Source: Azorinus chamasolen (Eukaryota; Mollusca; Bivalvia; Cardiida; Solecurtidae). From it: a stretch of DNA of 64,000 bases. The notes beneath the pieces were generated by a model, which saw nothing but the letters and a program-made list of their open reading frames with translations, ran no database searches and had not been told where the DNA came from. The translations under genes were made by a program, and so were the position numbers. The stretch lies in the NCBI GenBank assembly GCA_963576725.1, contig OY755241.1, forward strand, positions 55,242,484-55,306,483, written 5' to 3'. This document shows, in pieces, positions 32,572 through 42,674 of this stretch (positions within the stretch are counted from its first letter, which is position 1; every line of letters begins with the position of its first letter).

Positions 32572-32810
32572 CTTACCCCTCTACCTGATATAAAGCCATT
32601 TTCACGTTCAAGTTCCAAACAGAGCAGACCCAGATTAGACGGCTCCTGTAGGAGCCATCTAATCAGGGTCTGCTCTTTTTCATTATGGAAATACAAAATG
32701 TACATAGATCTGATTTTACAGTTTCTGCCATGATCAAAGAATATCGGGGCCACATACCATTATTATGTGTTAATCAATCAACTGCTGAATACTTAAAGAG
32801 TATAGGATTG
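32572..32810. mobile_element. T1 element, eroded ends
   Basis: CCCCTCTACCTGATATAAAG start; core with tip GGCTCCTGTAGGAGCC; CTGCCATGATCAAAG block. Confidence 0.8.
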
Positions 32811-32894
32811 GCCTGGTTTTTATTTACCTTCAGAATGCTAAATATAAACCCACCAGTGGGTTAACTATTGAAGAGTCCATTCACTATGAAAGAA

Positions 32895-33195
32895 TTAACC
32901 CTTTACTCCATGAATATTCATGTAAGAAATTATGACATTATGCATATCAATTAGATTACCTTTTTATAATGGCATATGAAAACAACATTTTGGCTCAGAC
33001 AGAAACTGTAGAATCAGATCTATATTATAATTATCAAAGACAAACAGAGTAGACCCTGATCAGACGGCTCCTATAGGGTCTGATCCGGGTCTACTCTGTT
33101 TGCAAACACATAGAAAGTCATAGAAAACACATAGAAAAGTCTGATCTAGGTCTACACATAGAAAGGCTTATCAATCTTATGGAGTAAAGGGTTAA
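32895..33195. mobile_element. T1 element with repeated right arm
   Basis: TTAACCCTTTACTCCATGAA to GGAGTAAAGGGTTAA. After the core, AACACATAGAAA and TCTGATC(C/T)(G/A)GGTCTAC are duplicated (33095-33165). Confidence 0.9.
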
Positions 33196-33577
33196 ACTGG
33201 CAAGAGGAATTTGAATGAAAAACAATGCAGACCCTAATTAGAGGGTTCATCTAGAAGCCCTCTGATCTGGGTAAAAACTGCAAATGCTAGTACACTCCTA
33301 TAGGAGCTGTTGGATCAGGGTCTGTTCTGTTTGCTTATGAAACAATACAGATTTGATAATTATTACAGTTTCTGCTTCAATAAAAAAGCCATGTGTTAAT
33401 ATGCCATTTTAAAAATTAAACTAATTAATATTCATGACATCATTCTTTCTAACATAAATGTTCATGGAGGAAAGGGATAACTGGATGCCATGTGCCGGCA
33501 GCCTATAGGAGCCATCTAATCTGAAACCTATTCTGTTTGCAAAGGTTTGAAATGGCTTTTCTATCAGGGAAAGGGTC
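33196..33577. mobile_element. T5 and T1 fragments
   Basis: 33196-33285 T5-like (AATGCAGACCCTAATTAGAG); 33290-33480 a T1 right two-thirds ending GGAGGAAAGGGATAA; 33505-33577 a further T1 right end. Confidence 0.65.
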
Positions 33578-33579
33578 AA

Positions 33580-33822
33580 TTAACCCTTTATTCCAGTAAT
33601 GCCCCTTTCTATGCCTTTGCAAACAGAGTAGACCCAGATCAGATGGCCCCTGTTGGAGCCGTCTGATCAGGGTCTGCTCTGTTTGCTTATGATGTAATAT
33701 ACATGTAGTTATGATTCTACAGTTTTTGCCAAAGCCAAAAATTCCTGTGTCCATATGCTGTTATTGCAAATTAATCTAATTAATATTCATGATGTCACTA
33801 TTTCTTACATGAATATTCAGTT
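33580..33822. mobile_element. T1 element, right end lost
   Basis: TTAACCCTTTATTCCAGTAA to TTACATGAATATTCAG; tip GCCCCTGTTGGAGCC. Confidence 0.9.
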
Positions 33823-34067
33823 TTTAATATGTAAGTACTGTTCACAATAATGTGTACAAAACAGTACAGTGCAGTAGGAGATGAAACTGTTCCTGTGTCC
33901 TACCGTATTAAATGGCGCCATCAACAGTAACAGCCTCATGGAATGGTTATGCTTACCAAATATGATGTCTTTCTCAAATATTAAAATGTTCAGGCCAAGA
34001 ATAAAGGCATAACAAACATAATATGCCCCAGAATATGAAAATATCTGGCTGAGAAAACGCTGTTATT
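33823..34067. other. No feature recognised
   Basis: Short intronic stretch. Confidence 0.4.
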
Positions 34068-34317
34068 CTAACTCTTCGCTTGCTGAATTTTAGAATACAT
34101 TTCTCCTTCTTTACCCATGCCCTGTTGTATAATTACATTTATCTTATATGTGTACAAGTATTTCGCTGTGCAATCACTGCTGTGAGGTGCACTGGTTGCA
34201 CAATCAACTTGTAAATAGTGCAGACCCTGATGAGACAGCTCCTGCAGGAGCTGTCTCATCTGGGTCTTCACTATTTACAGGTATGTAAATTGACATGAAT
34301 AGCAAGCGAACGGCTAA
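34068..34317. mobile_element. T4 element
   Basis: TAACTCTTCGCTTGCTG to ATAGCAAGCGAACGGCTAA. Core GTAAATAGTGCAGACCCTGA with tip CAGCTCCTGCAGGAGCTG. The second copy is at 51185-51434, opposite orientation. Confidence 0.88.
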
Positions 34318-34361
34318 TATTCAGTACTTAAAACGTGCTTATTTTTCATATTTCAACAACA

Positions 34362-34652
34362 CAGTAGAGCCTGTCTTAACCCATTCCCTCATAGGCTATT
34401 TTTAGACCCAACCGCTTTAAACAAATCTACCGAAAAGGAGCATTATCTAGAGAAAAGGATTTCTTTTCCTCCTATAGGAGCAAATGCTCTATTTATCACA
34501 ATGGTTTCAAAAAGTGACTGTAACAAACGTGTAGAAAGGTGTATTTATGGAGGATCTTTCTGCATTACTTTTGACCTGAATTAAGCTATCACCTGCCTTA
34601 TAAACCTGTAATTTGACCTCTTTTTTGTGGTCACTTACAACAGGTTCTCCTG
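34362..34652. mobile_element. P1 element interrupted by a T3
   Basis: CAGTAGAGCCTGTC at the left; TTTCTGCATTACTTTTGACC to ACAACAGGTTCTC at the right. The left arm was lost where the T3 (34376-34554) inserted. Confidence 0.8.
34376..34554. mobile_element. T3 element nested in P1
   Basis: TTAACCCATTCCCTCATAGG to TTATGGAGGA. The left arm is deleted up to the tip (TTTTCCTCCTATAGGAGC) and the right terminus is missing. Confidence 0.88.
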
Positions 34653-34917
34653 GATCCAATTGCTTTATCATCTTTGACACTTTATGCTAAGAACCTGGGG
34701 CCCACCTTACTAAAGATTGTACAATGAAAATTATCGTATTTGTTAATTTACGGCAACTGATACTACTCAAATAACTGACATTATCACACATTCTAGTAAA
34801 GTAGCAATAAACCATGTAAGAAGTAATGACTTAGACGAGTTAATATTGATTTTTATAAATGGCATATGAACACAGGACATTTTGGCCCAGGCAGAAACTG
34901 TAGAATCAGAGCTTTTA
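34653..34917. other. No gene; T1 scrap
   Basis: 34850-34915 resembles a T1 inner segment (AATGGCATATGAACACAGGA, GCAGAAACTGTAGAATC). The rest is not recognised. Confidence 0.45.
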
Positions 34918-35392
34918 TTATCCCTATACTCCATGAATATTCAGGTTAGAAATAATGACATCATAAATATCAACCCTTTCCCTCATAGGCTATTTTTAGA
35001 TCCAACCTCTTTGAATATATATCTACCAAAAAGGAGCATTTACTAGAGAAAAGGAAACTTTTAGAATTATTTAGTATTGAAACCATTGTGATAAATAGAG
35101 CATTTGCTCCCATGCATAAAATGCTCTATTAACCATAATGCTTTCAAAAACTGACTTTTATAGAGGCGTAGAAATGAGTATTTATGGAGGAAGGGTTTTA
35201 TTTAATGATTTTTTAATAATGGCACTAAGACAAAAAGAATTCTTATCATGACAGAAACTGTAGAATCAGGTCTACATTATGTTGTAAGCAAACAGAGCAG
35301 ATCCAGATCTGAAGACTCCTATTGGAGCTGTCCGATCTGAGTCTGTTATATGCAAAAGCTTGGAAAAGCGTTAATTTGAGAAAACAAGTTAT
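34918..35392. mobile_element. T1 element interrupted by a T3
   Basis: Left 34918-34970 (TACTCCATGAATATTCAG, ATGACATCATAAATAT) and right 35201-35392 with TAATGGCACTAAGAC, GAAACTGTAGAATCAGG and the core. Confidence 0.82.
34971..35200. mobile_element. T3 element nested in T1
   Basis: TCAACCCTTTCCCTCATAGG to TTATGGAGGAAGGGTTTTA; tip diverged (GCTCCCATGCATAAAATGC). Confidence 0.88.
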
Positions 35393-35412
35393 GGCTAACT
35401 TCATATGACAGA

Positions 35413-35578
35413 AATTATTGTAAGTTCTAACATCCGACCATCATAACTGGAAGTTTGTTTGAATTTACAATAATACATTCTTTCGTAAGATGGGATTGTA
35501 AGGTCTAACATATAACGATCGTAACTGGACGTTTGTTAGAATTTACAATAATACATTCTTTAGTAAAATGGGCATCTG
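35413..35578. repeat. Roughly 85-bp tandem duplication
   Basis: TTGTAAG(T/G)TCTAACAT and GAATTTACAATAATACATTC each occur twice. Confidence 0.88.
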
Positions 35579-36380
35579 GGTTACGATGAAAAGCAGTAAT
35601 CTTATCTGCAAATGCCAGTCATGTTACAAAACAGGCCAAAAATGGACTTCAGAACCTACAACCTTTAGAACAGGAGGCAGAGGGTGTTGTCATTAGAGTG
35701 AAATCTCTATGAACCCTTTCCCTTAAGAATATCTATACTAGAATTCACGACTACATGGATATTAATTAGGAAACAATTACAAGTCAAATTTAAGTCGGAT
35801 GAACAAATTAGTATCAATAACGATCTAAAGACAGGTTGTAGTTTATTGCAGGATGAAAGTCATGCCAAAAGCTTCTTTGGGAGCTTTGGCTATGACTTTC
35901 ATCCTAAATTAAACAGCCACCTGACTAAAAAGACCTAAATTCTTCTTTAGAGTTTAGAGGGGCTTTATTGTATTCTTGAATATTTTGCAGGATCTCCACT
36001 GGCAGTACCCATTGTAGGAGAAAAAAAATCGCAAAAAAACACCAAGTTTGTCCAATTTGTGGCAATAGGAAATTTGCATAATTTTCTTGATATTCCAAGA
36101 CTTAGTGTTGTGTTACCAGTAGATTCTCTTTCATGATGCCACGATAAAATTTCAGCTAATTAATATTCATACAGTAATTATTTCTGGAGTGCAGAGTTTT
36201 GGAGTATAATAGGACATTTCATGCAAAAATTGGATTGGTCAGCCACCTTCGAAAAATGATGTCACAGTCACCTTCGAAATCTAAGGAGGAACTACCATTT
36301 CTGCCATGAATACTCATGGAATAAAGGGTTAAAGAAACTGATGGATTAAAATGCTTACGATCATTGTAAATGTCACTTAC
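35579..36380. other. No gene; P1 and T1 remnants
   Basis: 35711-35770 a T1 end. 35829-35969 a P1 with CAGGTTGTAGTTTATTGCAG arms, tip GCTTCTTTGGGAGC and GAGGGGCTTTATTG end. 36130-36180 a T1 block. Endophilin-B exon 3 follows. Confidence 0.6.
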
Positions 36381-36509
36381 CATAAGCTGTACCTGGTCCA
36401 AATTCGTTGCCTGTATCAACCATAATACCACCCAATGTCTCGTACGCATTATTACGATCTCGTTTCCTCTTGTCTAGCTTCTCATAGAAAAACTCTTCCA
36501 TTCGAATGT
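36381..36509 (-). CDS. SH3GLB1: Endophilin-B, coding exon 3 (BAR domain)
   Basis: 129 nt encode residues 75-116 with split codons at both ends. The acceptor is ctccatttcag and the donor gtaagtgac. The product reads IRMEEFFYEKLDKRKRDRNN then AYETLGGIMVDTGNEFGPGT and AY. It matches the endophilin-B segment containing EEFxYEKLD, LG..M.D.G and EFGPGTAYG. Frame is kept with both neighbours and no disruption is seen. The KRKRDRNN stretch is more basic than the vertebrate sequence I remember at this point, which may be a lineage feature. Confidence 0.95.
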
Positions 36510-36607
36510 CTGAAATGGAGATTATTTATTGGTGTGTTAACCCTTAATATGTCTGTACATGTAGTTTCTAAAGATTTAAAACGAATTGTACGTAAGTAGA
36601 TTCTTGT

Positions 36608-36843
36608 TTAACCCTTTCCCTCATATAAACCCTTTTTCCCGCATTTGCAAACAAAGAAGACCCTGATCTGATGGCTCCGGCAGGAGCCATCTGATCAGGG
36701 TCTGCTCTGTCTGCTAATAGAATTTGATAGATCTGTTTCTTTTTTTTCTAAAATGGCTACAATGTTTCACCTTCCATATTTCATTATAACTATTTTGACC
36801 ATGAATATTCAGGTATTGAAATTTGGAACAGGGCAAGAGTTAA
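36608..36843. mobile_element. T2 element, complete
   Basis: TTAACCCTTTCCCTCATATA to GAACAGGGCAAGAGTTAA, tip GGCTCCGGCAGGAGCC. It begins 99 bp upstream (5') of exon 3. Confidence 0.93.
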
Positions 36844-36873
36844 ACAGACATTATTTTTTGTGCAAGATAAGGA

Positions 36874-37235
36874 TTAACCCTTTACTCCATTAACCCATTC
36901 CCTCATAGGCTATTTTTAGATCCAACCACTTTGAATAAATCTACCGAAAAGGAGCATTAACTAGAGAAAAGGATAATTTTAAAAATTTATTTTTTTTAGT
37001 TTGAAACCATTATGATAAAGACCTTTTGCTCCTATAGGAGCAAATGCTGTATTTATCACAATGGTTTCAACAGATGAGTTTTACAGAGGCATACAAAGAT
37101 GTATTTATGGAGGAAAGGGTTAATATTCCTTTCTACGCCTTTGCATACAGAGTAGACCCATATCAGATCGCTCCTGTTTGCTCTGGCTCTGCTCTGTTTG
37201 CTGATGATATAATGTAGATATGATTCTTCAAGATG
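36874..37235. mobile_element. T1 element interrupted by a T3 near its end
   Basis: Left stub TTAACCCTTTACTCCA (36874-36889), then T3 36890-37123, then TATTCCTTTCTACGCCTTTG and the core (37124-37235). Confidence 0.85.
36890..37123. mobile_element. T3 element nested in T1
   Basis: TTAACCCATTCCCTCATAGG to GGAGGAAAGGGTTAA; tip GCTCCTATAGGAGC. Confidence 0.93.
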
Positions 37236-37292
37236 ATTCTAACAAATAACTTTGGTGAAAGGTCAACTAAGCAACTTTCCTGCAAACCCATC

Positions 37293-37580
37293 TTAACCAA
37301 TTCCTCCATAAATACGTCTTGCTACGCCTTTGTAAAATTTGTGAAACCATTGTGATAAATGGAGCATTTCGAGGGCTTGGTGCAAAACTATTCTAACTCC
37401 TTCACTTTTAGTTTTACACCAAGCCCTCGATTTGCTCCATAGGAGCAAATGGTCTATTAATCACAATGGTTTCAAAACTAAAAAATTCAAATAGTTTCCT
37501 TTTCTCTAGTAAATACTCCTTTTCGATAGATATTTTTACGGAGGTTAGGTCTAAATATAAACTATGAAGGAATGGGTTAA
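37293..37580. mobile_element. T3 element with a foldback in its hairpin
   Basis: TTAACCAATTCCTCCATAAA to GAAGGAATGGGTTAA. The left arm is interrupted at GAGCATTT by the insertion at 37370-37429. Confidence 0.93.
37370..37429. mobile_element. 60-bp foldback insertion
   Basis: CGAGGGCTTGGTGCAAAACT and its inverse bound a 17-bp spacer. ATTT is repeated on both sides (37366-37369, 37430-37433). Confidence 0.85.
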
Positions 37581-37639
37581 AATTTCATCAGATATTTTAA
37601 TAATAGTCATATAAAATAATGGAAATTAGTCCCTTTCCT

Positions 37640-38225
37640 GTTTTTGAATGAATTGAACAAATTTGATAGAGAATCACCTAAAGGTAATTCCTACAACTTA
37701 TACTGAAATCTGGGTCCATGCTTATAAAGCTTTTTAGTTGAGTCTGAGTTTGTTCTCAAGCTTTTGATTGGTCAAATCTGACCAATCAAAAACTTGCGAA
37801 CGAACTCAGACTAAACTAAAAGTTTTATAAGCCTGGACCCAGCTCAGAGATTTTTTAAGTTTCATCAATAAATATAACCATGTAAGGGATCATTCTTGCA
37901 AAATTGTATTTAATCTGCTCAGTGGTTTCAAAGAAGATTTTTCGAATTTCCTTTGTGGCCATATAAAGAATATTAGCCGCCTTCCCTGGTGGCCATGTCA
38001 AAATCTAAATGGTGTACATAATATTGGTTGTGACTTCATGAATCAAAATGATTTATAGAACCATTCCTGCAAAATAATATTGAAAAGTGCCTTGTGGTTT
38101 CAGGAGACAGTTCCGGCTGGTGATGTTTTTTTTATATATATCAAAATGGTTTGAACAAATTTGATAAAGTGTCCCCTAAGGATCATTTCAGTCAAATTAC
38201 ATAAAAAATCTGCTCAGTGGTTCCA
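37640..38225. repeat. Old tandem repeat interrupted by a G element
   Basis: TTGAACAAATTTGATA(G/A)A and AATCTGCTCAGTGGTT(T/C)C each recur, about 400-500 bp period, with CATTC(T/C)TGCAAAAT between. The G element at 37712-37840 splits the first unit. Confidence 0.65.
37712..37840. mobile_element. G element, compact
   Basis: GGGTCCATGCTTATAAAGC to GTTTTATAAGCCTGGACCC. Arms TTGAGTCTGAGTTTGTTCTC and inverse; GATTGGTCAAATCTGACCAATC forms the centre. Confidence 0.9.
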
Positions 38226-38260
38226 GACATGTAGGCATCATGAACAGTGGAATTTTTACT

Positions 38261-38375
38261 ATGGCACTCATAGCTCTCTATATCATTTCATAAGCAAACA
38301 GGGTAGAACCTGATCTGGGCCTTCTTTGTTTGTAATGGGGTCAAAAAGCATCTCAATCAGGAAAAGGATTAACCC
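38261..38375. mobile_element. T1 right part
   Basis: CATAAGCAAACAGGGTAGAA to CAGGAAAAGGATTAA; left core arm collapsed. Confidence 0.75.
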
Positions 38376-38380
38376 TATCT

Positions 38381-38569
38381 GAGCTCCAGATAAGATGCGT
38401 AAATCAAATTATTTTCAAGTATAACTTCTTTATTTCTATACCAAACCCTATGTTGTGACAACTCTTTAGAATCGTCTCTTTGAGACAATTCTAAAGAGTG
38501 GTCACAACACAGGGTTTGGTGGAGAAATGACGATTTTAGTATTTGAGTATGTAGTTATCTGTAGCTCTG
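38381..38569. mobile_element. E element, complete
   Basis: GAGCTCCAGATAAGATGCG to AGTTATCTGTAGCTC. Arm TGTTGTGACAACTCTTTAG, tip TCTCTTTGAGA. Confidence 0.92.
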
Positions 38570-38570
38570 C

Positions 38571-38822
38571 CTTATCCTTCATATAAATACCTTTTCATGC
38601 ATTTGCAAACAGAGGAGACCCAGAGTAGACCCAGTATCTGCAGAGTAGATCAGTGTCTTCTCTATTTGCTAACGTAATTGATATATCTGTTACATTATTT
38701 TCTAAACTGGCTACAGTGTTCCATATTTCCTCATAACTACATTGTATTGTTTGTCCATAAATAGTCAGTACATGTAGGTGTTGAAATTTGGAATCAATAT
38801 AATTCTACAGAGAAAGGGTTAA
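38571..38822. mobile_element. T2 element, diverged
   Basis: TTATCCTTCATATAAATACC to TACAGAGAAAGGGTTAA; core tip lost (GACCCAGTATCTGCAGAG). Confidence 0.82.
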
Positions 38823-38907
38823 TGAAGAACAATAGTCCCCTTGGAGCTTTTTGCGTTACATTCATCCTGCATAAGATCCAGAATTAGACTTTGAAACAGT
38901 TGTTGGA

Positions 38908-39111
38908 GAGTAAAATCCTGAATATTCGAATTTTCTGTATACAAGAATTTACACCCTTTTAGACAGGTGGCTGCTTAATGCATGGTGAAAGTCATACAGA
39001 AAGCTCCTGGAGGAGCTTTCTGTATGACTTTTACCATGCATTAAGCTGCCACCTGTCTTAAAGATCGACAATAATACGCAATTTAGTGTTCGAATAATCG
39101 AGATTTTACTG
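38908..39111. mobile_element. P1 element next to a splice donor
   Basis: TAAAATCCTGAATATTCGAA (eroded) to CGAATAATCGAGATTTTACTG, perfect arms, tip AGCTCCTGGAGGAGCT. It ends beside the exon 2 donor. Confidence 0.9.
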
Positions 39112-39122
39112 TATGCCCTTAC

Positions 39123-39264
39123 TTGGGTTTGGTTGAAGCAGAGCCTCTGTCTGCTTTAGCATCCGCTCTGTCCATATCCGCGTTTTCTCAGATCTGTTCA
39201 GCAGGTTCTCAAAGTGGGCATCAAGCTCTGTCTTCTCTGCTGACCCCAACTTCTCCTCTGTGAA
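39123..39264 (-). CDS. SH3GLB1: Endophilin-B, coding exon 2 (BAR domain)
   Basis: 142 nt encode residues 27-73 plus one base, bounded by a ttttttcag acceptor and a gtaaggg donor. The translation begins FTEEKLGSAEKTELDAHFEN, continues through IWTERMLKQTEALL and ends QPNP. These are hallmark endophilin-B BAR sequences, so the family call is firm. The last base A joins AC of the next exon to give N, producing the family's QPNPN. A P1 transposon ends at 39111, only 5 bases beyond the intronic end of the donor hexamer. Confidence 0.95.
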
Positions 39265-40115
39265 CTGAAAAAAAAGAAAACAAAAGATGTTCCATGAAGG
39301 CCATACATGTAACTCATTGAATATCAGTAAATTAGTGATGGGAATCGGCTGGATTTTCATAATCGATAATCGGTTGATGCCAACCGACTAAGCTTCGATT
39401 ATAATCGGAATCGGTTACTGTGTAACAAGTGTAGAGTCTACTATGTAATACAGAAAAGTTTTGAATAGAAGCGTTTAAAGATTAAATACTTGTCTTGTTC
39501 TAATGTTATTCAAATGTTTTACATGCTATTTTTATGTATAGTTTTTGTTTGTGGAAGTTGCAAATAAAATGAATTTTATAAAACTCTGTTACCGGCCGTT
39601 TCTACCTGAATTAATGATTTTCGGTACAGATTGCAGATGGCTTCGTGCATCAAGGCTAAAAATATTTATTAAATGGCGATCTTTTATTGTTTCTCCATCA
39701 TCTGTAATTTTCTTTTAAAGCCTTGGTTTGGTTTTACAAAACAAATCACTTATTTGTTTTGACATCGTCGTGTCTGGTTTCCATCAGCTAAAATGGTCGC
39801 ATACAGGTGCTAAAATACTGGTACCCCGTTTTGATATGCTATTTATAATGTATACGCCGGGCTAAAGTAACGGGGCGCGTGCAGCTTCACAGGGGTTTTC
39901 CCACATGGATACTATAAATAGTAACAGTAGGATGGAGAAAAAGAAAGGGACAATTCGGATATTTAAGGAATATATACAGCAGTTTCTATCGGTAACTGAT
40001 TGACACAATGACTGTTTATGATTATAAATCTTTAGATTTCAATAAAATCGTATTTTAATGTTCGAAAAAGAACTCACATTCTATTTCGAGTGCTTGAAAT
40101 TTCAACTCTCAATTT
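39265..40115. mobile_element. Possible hAT-like element, right end not found
   Basis: 39332 begins TAGTGATGGGAATCGGCTGG, with ATAATCGATAATCGG and ATTATAATCGGAATCGG repeats, a start type seen in hAT elements. I cannot find the matching right end, so extent and class are uncertain. No coding frame. Confidence 0.3.
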
Positions 40116-40272
40116 TCATTTTCCATAGGAGCAAATGCTCTTTTCATCACAATAGTTTCAATACTACACAATTCTAAACTGCTCCTTTTCTCTAGTAAAT
40201 GCTCTTTTTCCTTTTCGGTAGATTTATTCAAAGAGGTTGGGTCTAAAAATAGCCTATGAGGGAATGGGTTAA
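40116..40272. mobile_element. T3 right part
   Basis: Begins at the tip (CCATAGGAGCAAATGCTC) and runs to GAGGGAATGGGTTAA. The left half is missing. Confidence 0.88.
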
Positions 40273-40399
40273 ATCGTTTGAATACAGGATTTTAGTGTAC
40301 TGGCATTTGTAAACAGTGAAGACCCAGATCAGAGGGATTCTAGACTGTCACGCAATGTCCTGCAGCAAATTTAAACATTACTAAATAGCTAGACTACCG

Positions 40400-40738
40400 T
40401 TAACCCTTTCCCTCATATAAATGCCTTTTTTGCCCATTTGCAAACAGAGTAGACCCAGATCAGACGGCTACTGTAGGAGCCGTCTGATCAGAGTCTGCTC
40501 TATTTGCTAACTGAATTTGATAGATCTATCAGTTTCTTTAGTTTCTAAAATGGCTACAATGTTCCACCTTCCATATTTCGGTATAGCTATTTTGTCCATG
40601 AATAATTGGTAGGTATTGAAAATTTCTGCCACAGCCAAAATTTCATGTGTCCATGTGCTGTTTTAACAATAAATTTAATTGATATTCATGATGTCATTAT
40701 TTTTTACATGAATTTTCATGGACTTGTAGTAAAGGATT
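40400..40738. mobile_element. T2/T1 chimera
   Basis: 40400-40618 is T2 (TTAACCCTTTCCCTCATATA to GGTAGGTATTGAAA). It then switches to T1 right-half text (TTTCTGCCACAGCCAAAATT to AGTAAAGGATTAA). Confidence 0.85.
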
Positions 40739-40808
40739 AAAGAAATCCACATTTTCACTCCATATAGCTAGTAGCATCAAAAATTTCCTCACACTCAGAC
40801 AGTAGTTT

Positions 40809-41015
40809 TTAAACCCATTTACCTCATGAATATGCATGTACAAGAAATAATGACATCATAAATATTTATCAGCAATTTTTGTATTGGCATATGAACACAT
40901 GTTTTGCCACACACAGTTTTGGCAATAGCTGAAATTGGTCCTGTAGAATCTGCCTGATCTGGATCTACTCTGATTGCAAATTATGTACCTGCATTAGAAG
41001 GTGTCTCTGTCAGGT
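40809..41015. mobile_element. T1 element, core half lost
   Basis: TTAAACCCATTTACCTCATG to TCTGTCAGGTAA. The left core arm is missing (AATTGGTCCTGTAGAATC). Confidence 0.78.
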
Positions 41016-41246
41016 AACCCATTACCTCATATGCTATTTTTAGACCTTCCCTCTTTGTATAAATCTACCGAAAGGGGACATTTACTAGCAAAAAGGTTAA
41101 TTTAAAAATTCAGTAATATTGAAACCATTGTGATAAATAAAGCATTTGCTCCTATGGAGCAAATGCTCTATTTATCACAATGGTTTCAAAATGTGACTTC
41201 TACAGACAGAGGCGTCAAAAGGTGTCAATATGAGGGAATGGGTTAA
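41012..41246. mobile_element. T3 element, complete
   Basis: GTAACCCATTACCTCATATG to GAGGGAATGGGTTAA, tip GCTCCTATGGAGC. Confidence 0.92.
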
Positions 41247-41467
41247 ATGTTTGATTCTTTGAAGCTGAAAGCGTTTTCAGAGTGTTGAAGATCTATGGCA
41301 GTATTGGAGACTCCCTTTTACTTCTGCTACATTCAGATATATTCCCCGATGTCAGGAAATCAATGTAATTCTATAATTTACAGTCTGTTCTGTTTCTGCT
41401 TGTCTACCTCTTATTCCTGTAAAATTGCTGTAAAGATTTTGTGAATTTCATGATGATTATCGTGAAC

Positions 41468-41556
41468 AGTTTGGATCCAGATGAGACAGCGAACACTACG
41501 CACATTCAGTCTGAGTCTCCAAGTCTCACCTGTATCCAAACTGTTTGACACTTTGA
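41468..41556. repeat. F hairpin repeat
   Basis: AACAGTTTGGATCCAGATGA and CACCTGTATCCAAACTGTTT form a loose 89-bp foldback. Similar scraps occur across the window. No terminal duplication seen. Confidence 0.65.
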
Positions 41557-41679
41557 TAGTTTTTTATAAAAAGATATAAAAGATAACTTTAACAAAATTT
41601 ATGCAAATTACCATTTTAGCAGACAATTTATCAGGACTGAGCTAAATAGAAATGCCAACAGTTAGTACATGTATATCAC

Positions 41680-42090
41680 TCAACCCATTCCTCCACAGGC
41701 TATTTTTAGACTCAACCTCTTTGAACAAATCTACCACAAAAAGGAGCATTTACTAGAGAAAAGGAACATTTTAGAATTTTGTAGTTTGAAACCATTGTGA
41801 TAAATAGAGCATTTGCTCCTATAGGTTTCAATAGGTGATTTTTACAGAGGCAAGACTCAAGCTGGAGCTCTTCATCAGGGAGAACTTTAGTGGTATGGAG
41901 GGAGAAGTTTTTGGTCCTGATTTTGTATAGGTCTCCCTATATGTTCTACATGTATATATATATATAAACTTCTCCCTGAGCTCAAAACAGGGAGAAGTCA
42001 GCAGGGTTAGGGAGACTTTTTCTCCCAAATCACCCTCTTGCTTGAGCCCTTAGAGGTGTAGAAAGGCGTATTTGTGGAGGAAAGGGTTAA
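41680..42090. mobile_element. T3 element, half hairpin, interrupted by H
   Basis: TCAACCCATTCCTCCACAGG to GGAGGAAAGGGTTAA. The sequence jumps from the tip GCTCCTATAG to GTTTCAATAGG, so one arm is deleted. H occupies 41852-42049. Confidence 0.88.
41852..42049. mobile_element. H element nested in T3
   Basis: AGACTCAAGC to GCTTGAGCCCTT, with GGGAGAAG and CTTCTCCC inside. Flanked by AGAGG(C/T) on both sides, as expected if the host text was duplicated. Confidence 0.78.
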
Positions 42091-42182
42091 TATTGAACCT
42101 GACCGAGACACGTTTTGAAACCTATGCAAACAGAGTAGACCTAGATCTCTAGGAGCTGTCTGATCAGATTCTGCTCTGTTTG

Positions 42183-42656
42183 TTTAACTCTTTACTCCAT
42201 GAATATTTATAAAGAAATAATGTGGATATGAACGTTAATTAACCCGTTACCTCATAGACTATTTTTAGATCCAACCTCTTTGAATAAATCTACCTAAAAG
42301 GAGCATTCACTAGAGGAAAGGGATTTTTTTTTAATTTTGTAGTTTGAAACCATTGTGATAAATAGAGCATTTGCTCCTATAGGAGCAAATGCTCTATCAC
42401 AATGGTTTCAAGAAGTGACTATTACAGAGGCATAGAAAGGCGTATTTATGGAGGAAAGGGTTAACTATAGTTTTATAATGGCATTATGAACAAAGGATTT
42501 TTTTACCATGGCAAAAACTGAAGAATTATATCTATAGATATCATTTAATTAGCAAACAGAGCAGACAATGATCAGATGGCTCCTACAGGAGCCGTCTGAT
42601 CTGGGTCTACTCTGTCTGCAATGGCATAGAAAGACAAAATTATGGAGTAAAGGGTT
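42183..42656. mobile_element. T1 element interrupted by a T3
   Basis: Left 42183-42238 (TTTAACTCTTTACTCCATG) and right 42475-42656 (TTTTATAATGGCATTATGAA, core, GGAGTAAAGGGTTA). A separate T1 core half precedes it at 42120-42182. Confidence 0.88.
42239..42474. mobile_element. T3 element nested in T1
   Basis: TTAACCCGTTACCTCATAGA to GGAGGAAAGGGTTAA; tip GCTCCTATAGGAGC; the outer right arm lacks TATT. Confidence 0.93.
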
Positions 42657-42674
42657 ACGGAACTACCGGTATAC

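Noticed and set aside
39332..40010. A defined hAT element from TAGTGATGGGAATCGG
   Set aside because: No matching right end or target duplication could be found, so it is listed only as a possibility.
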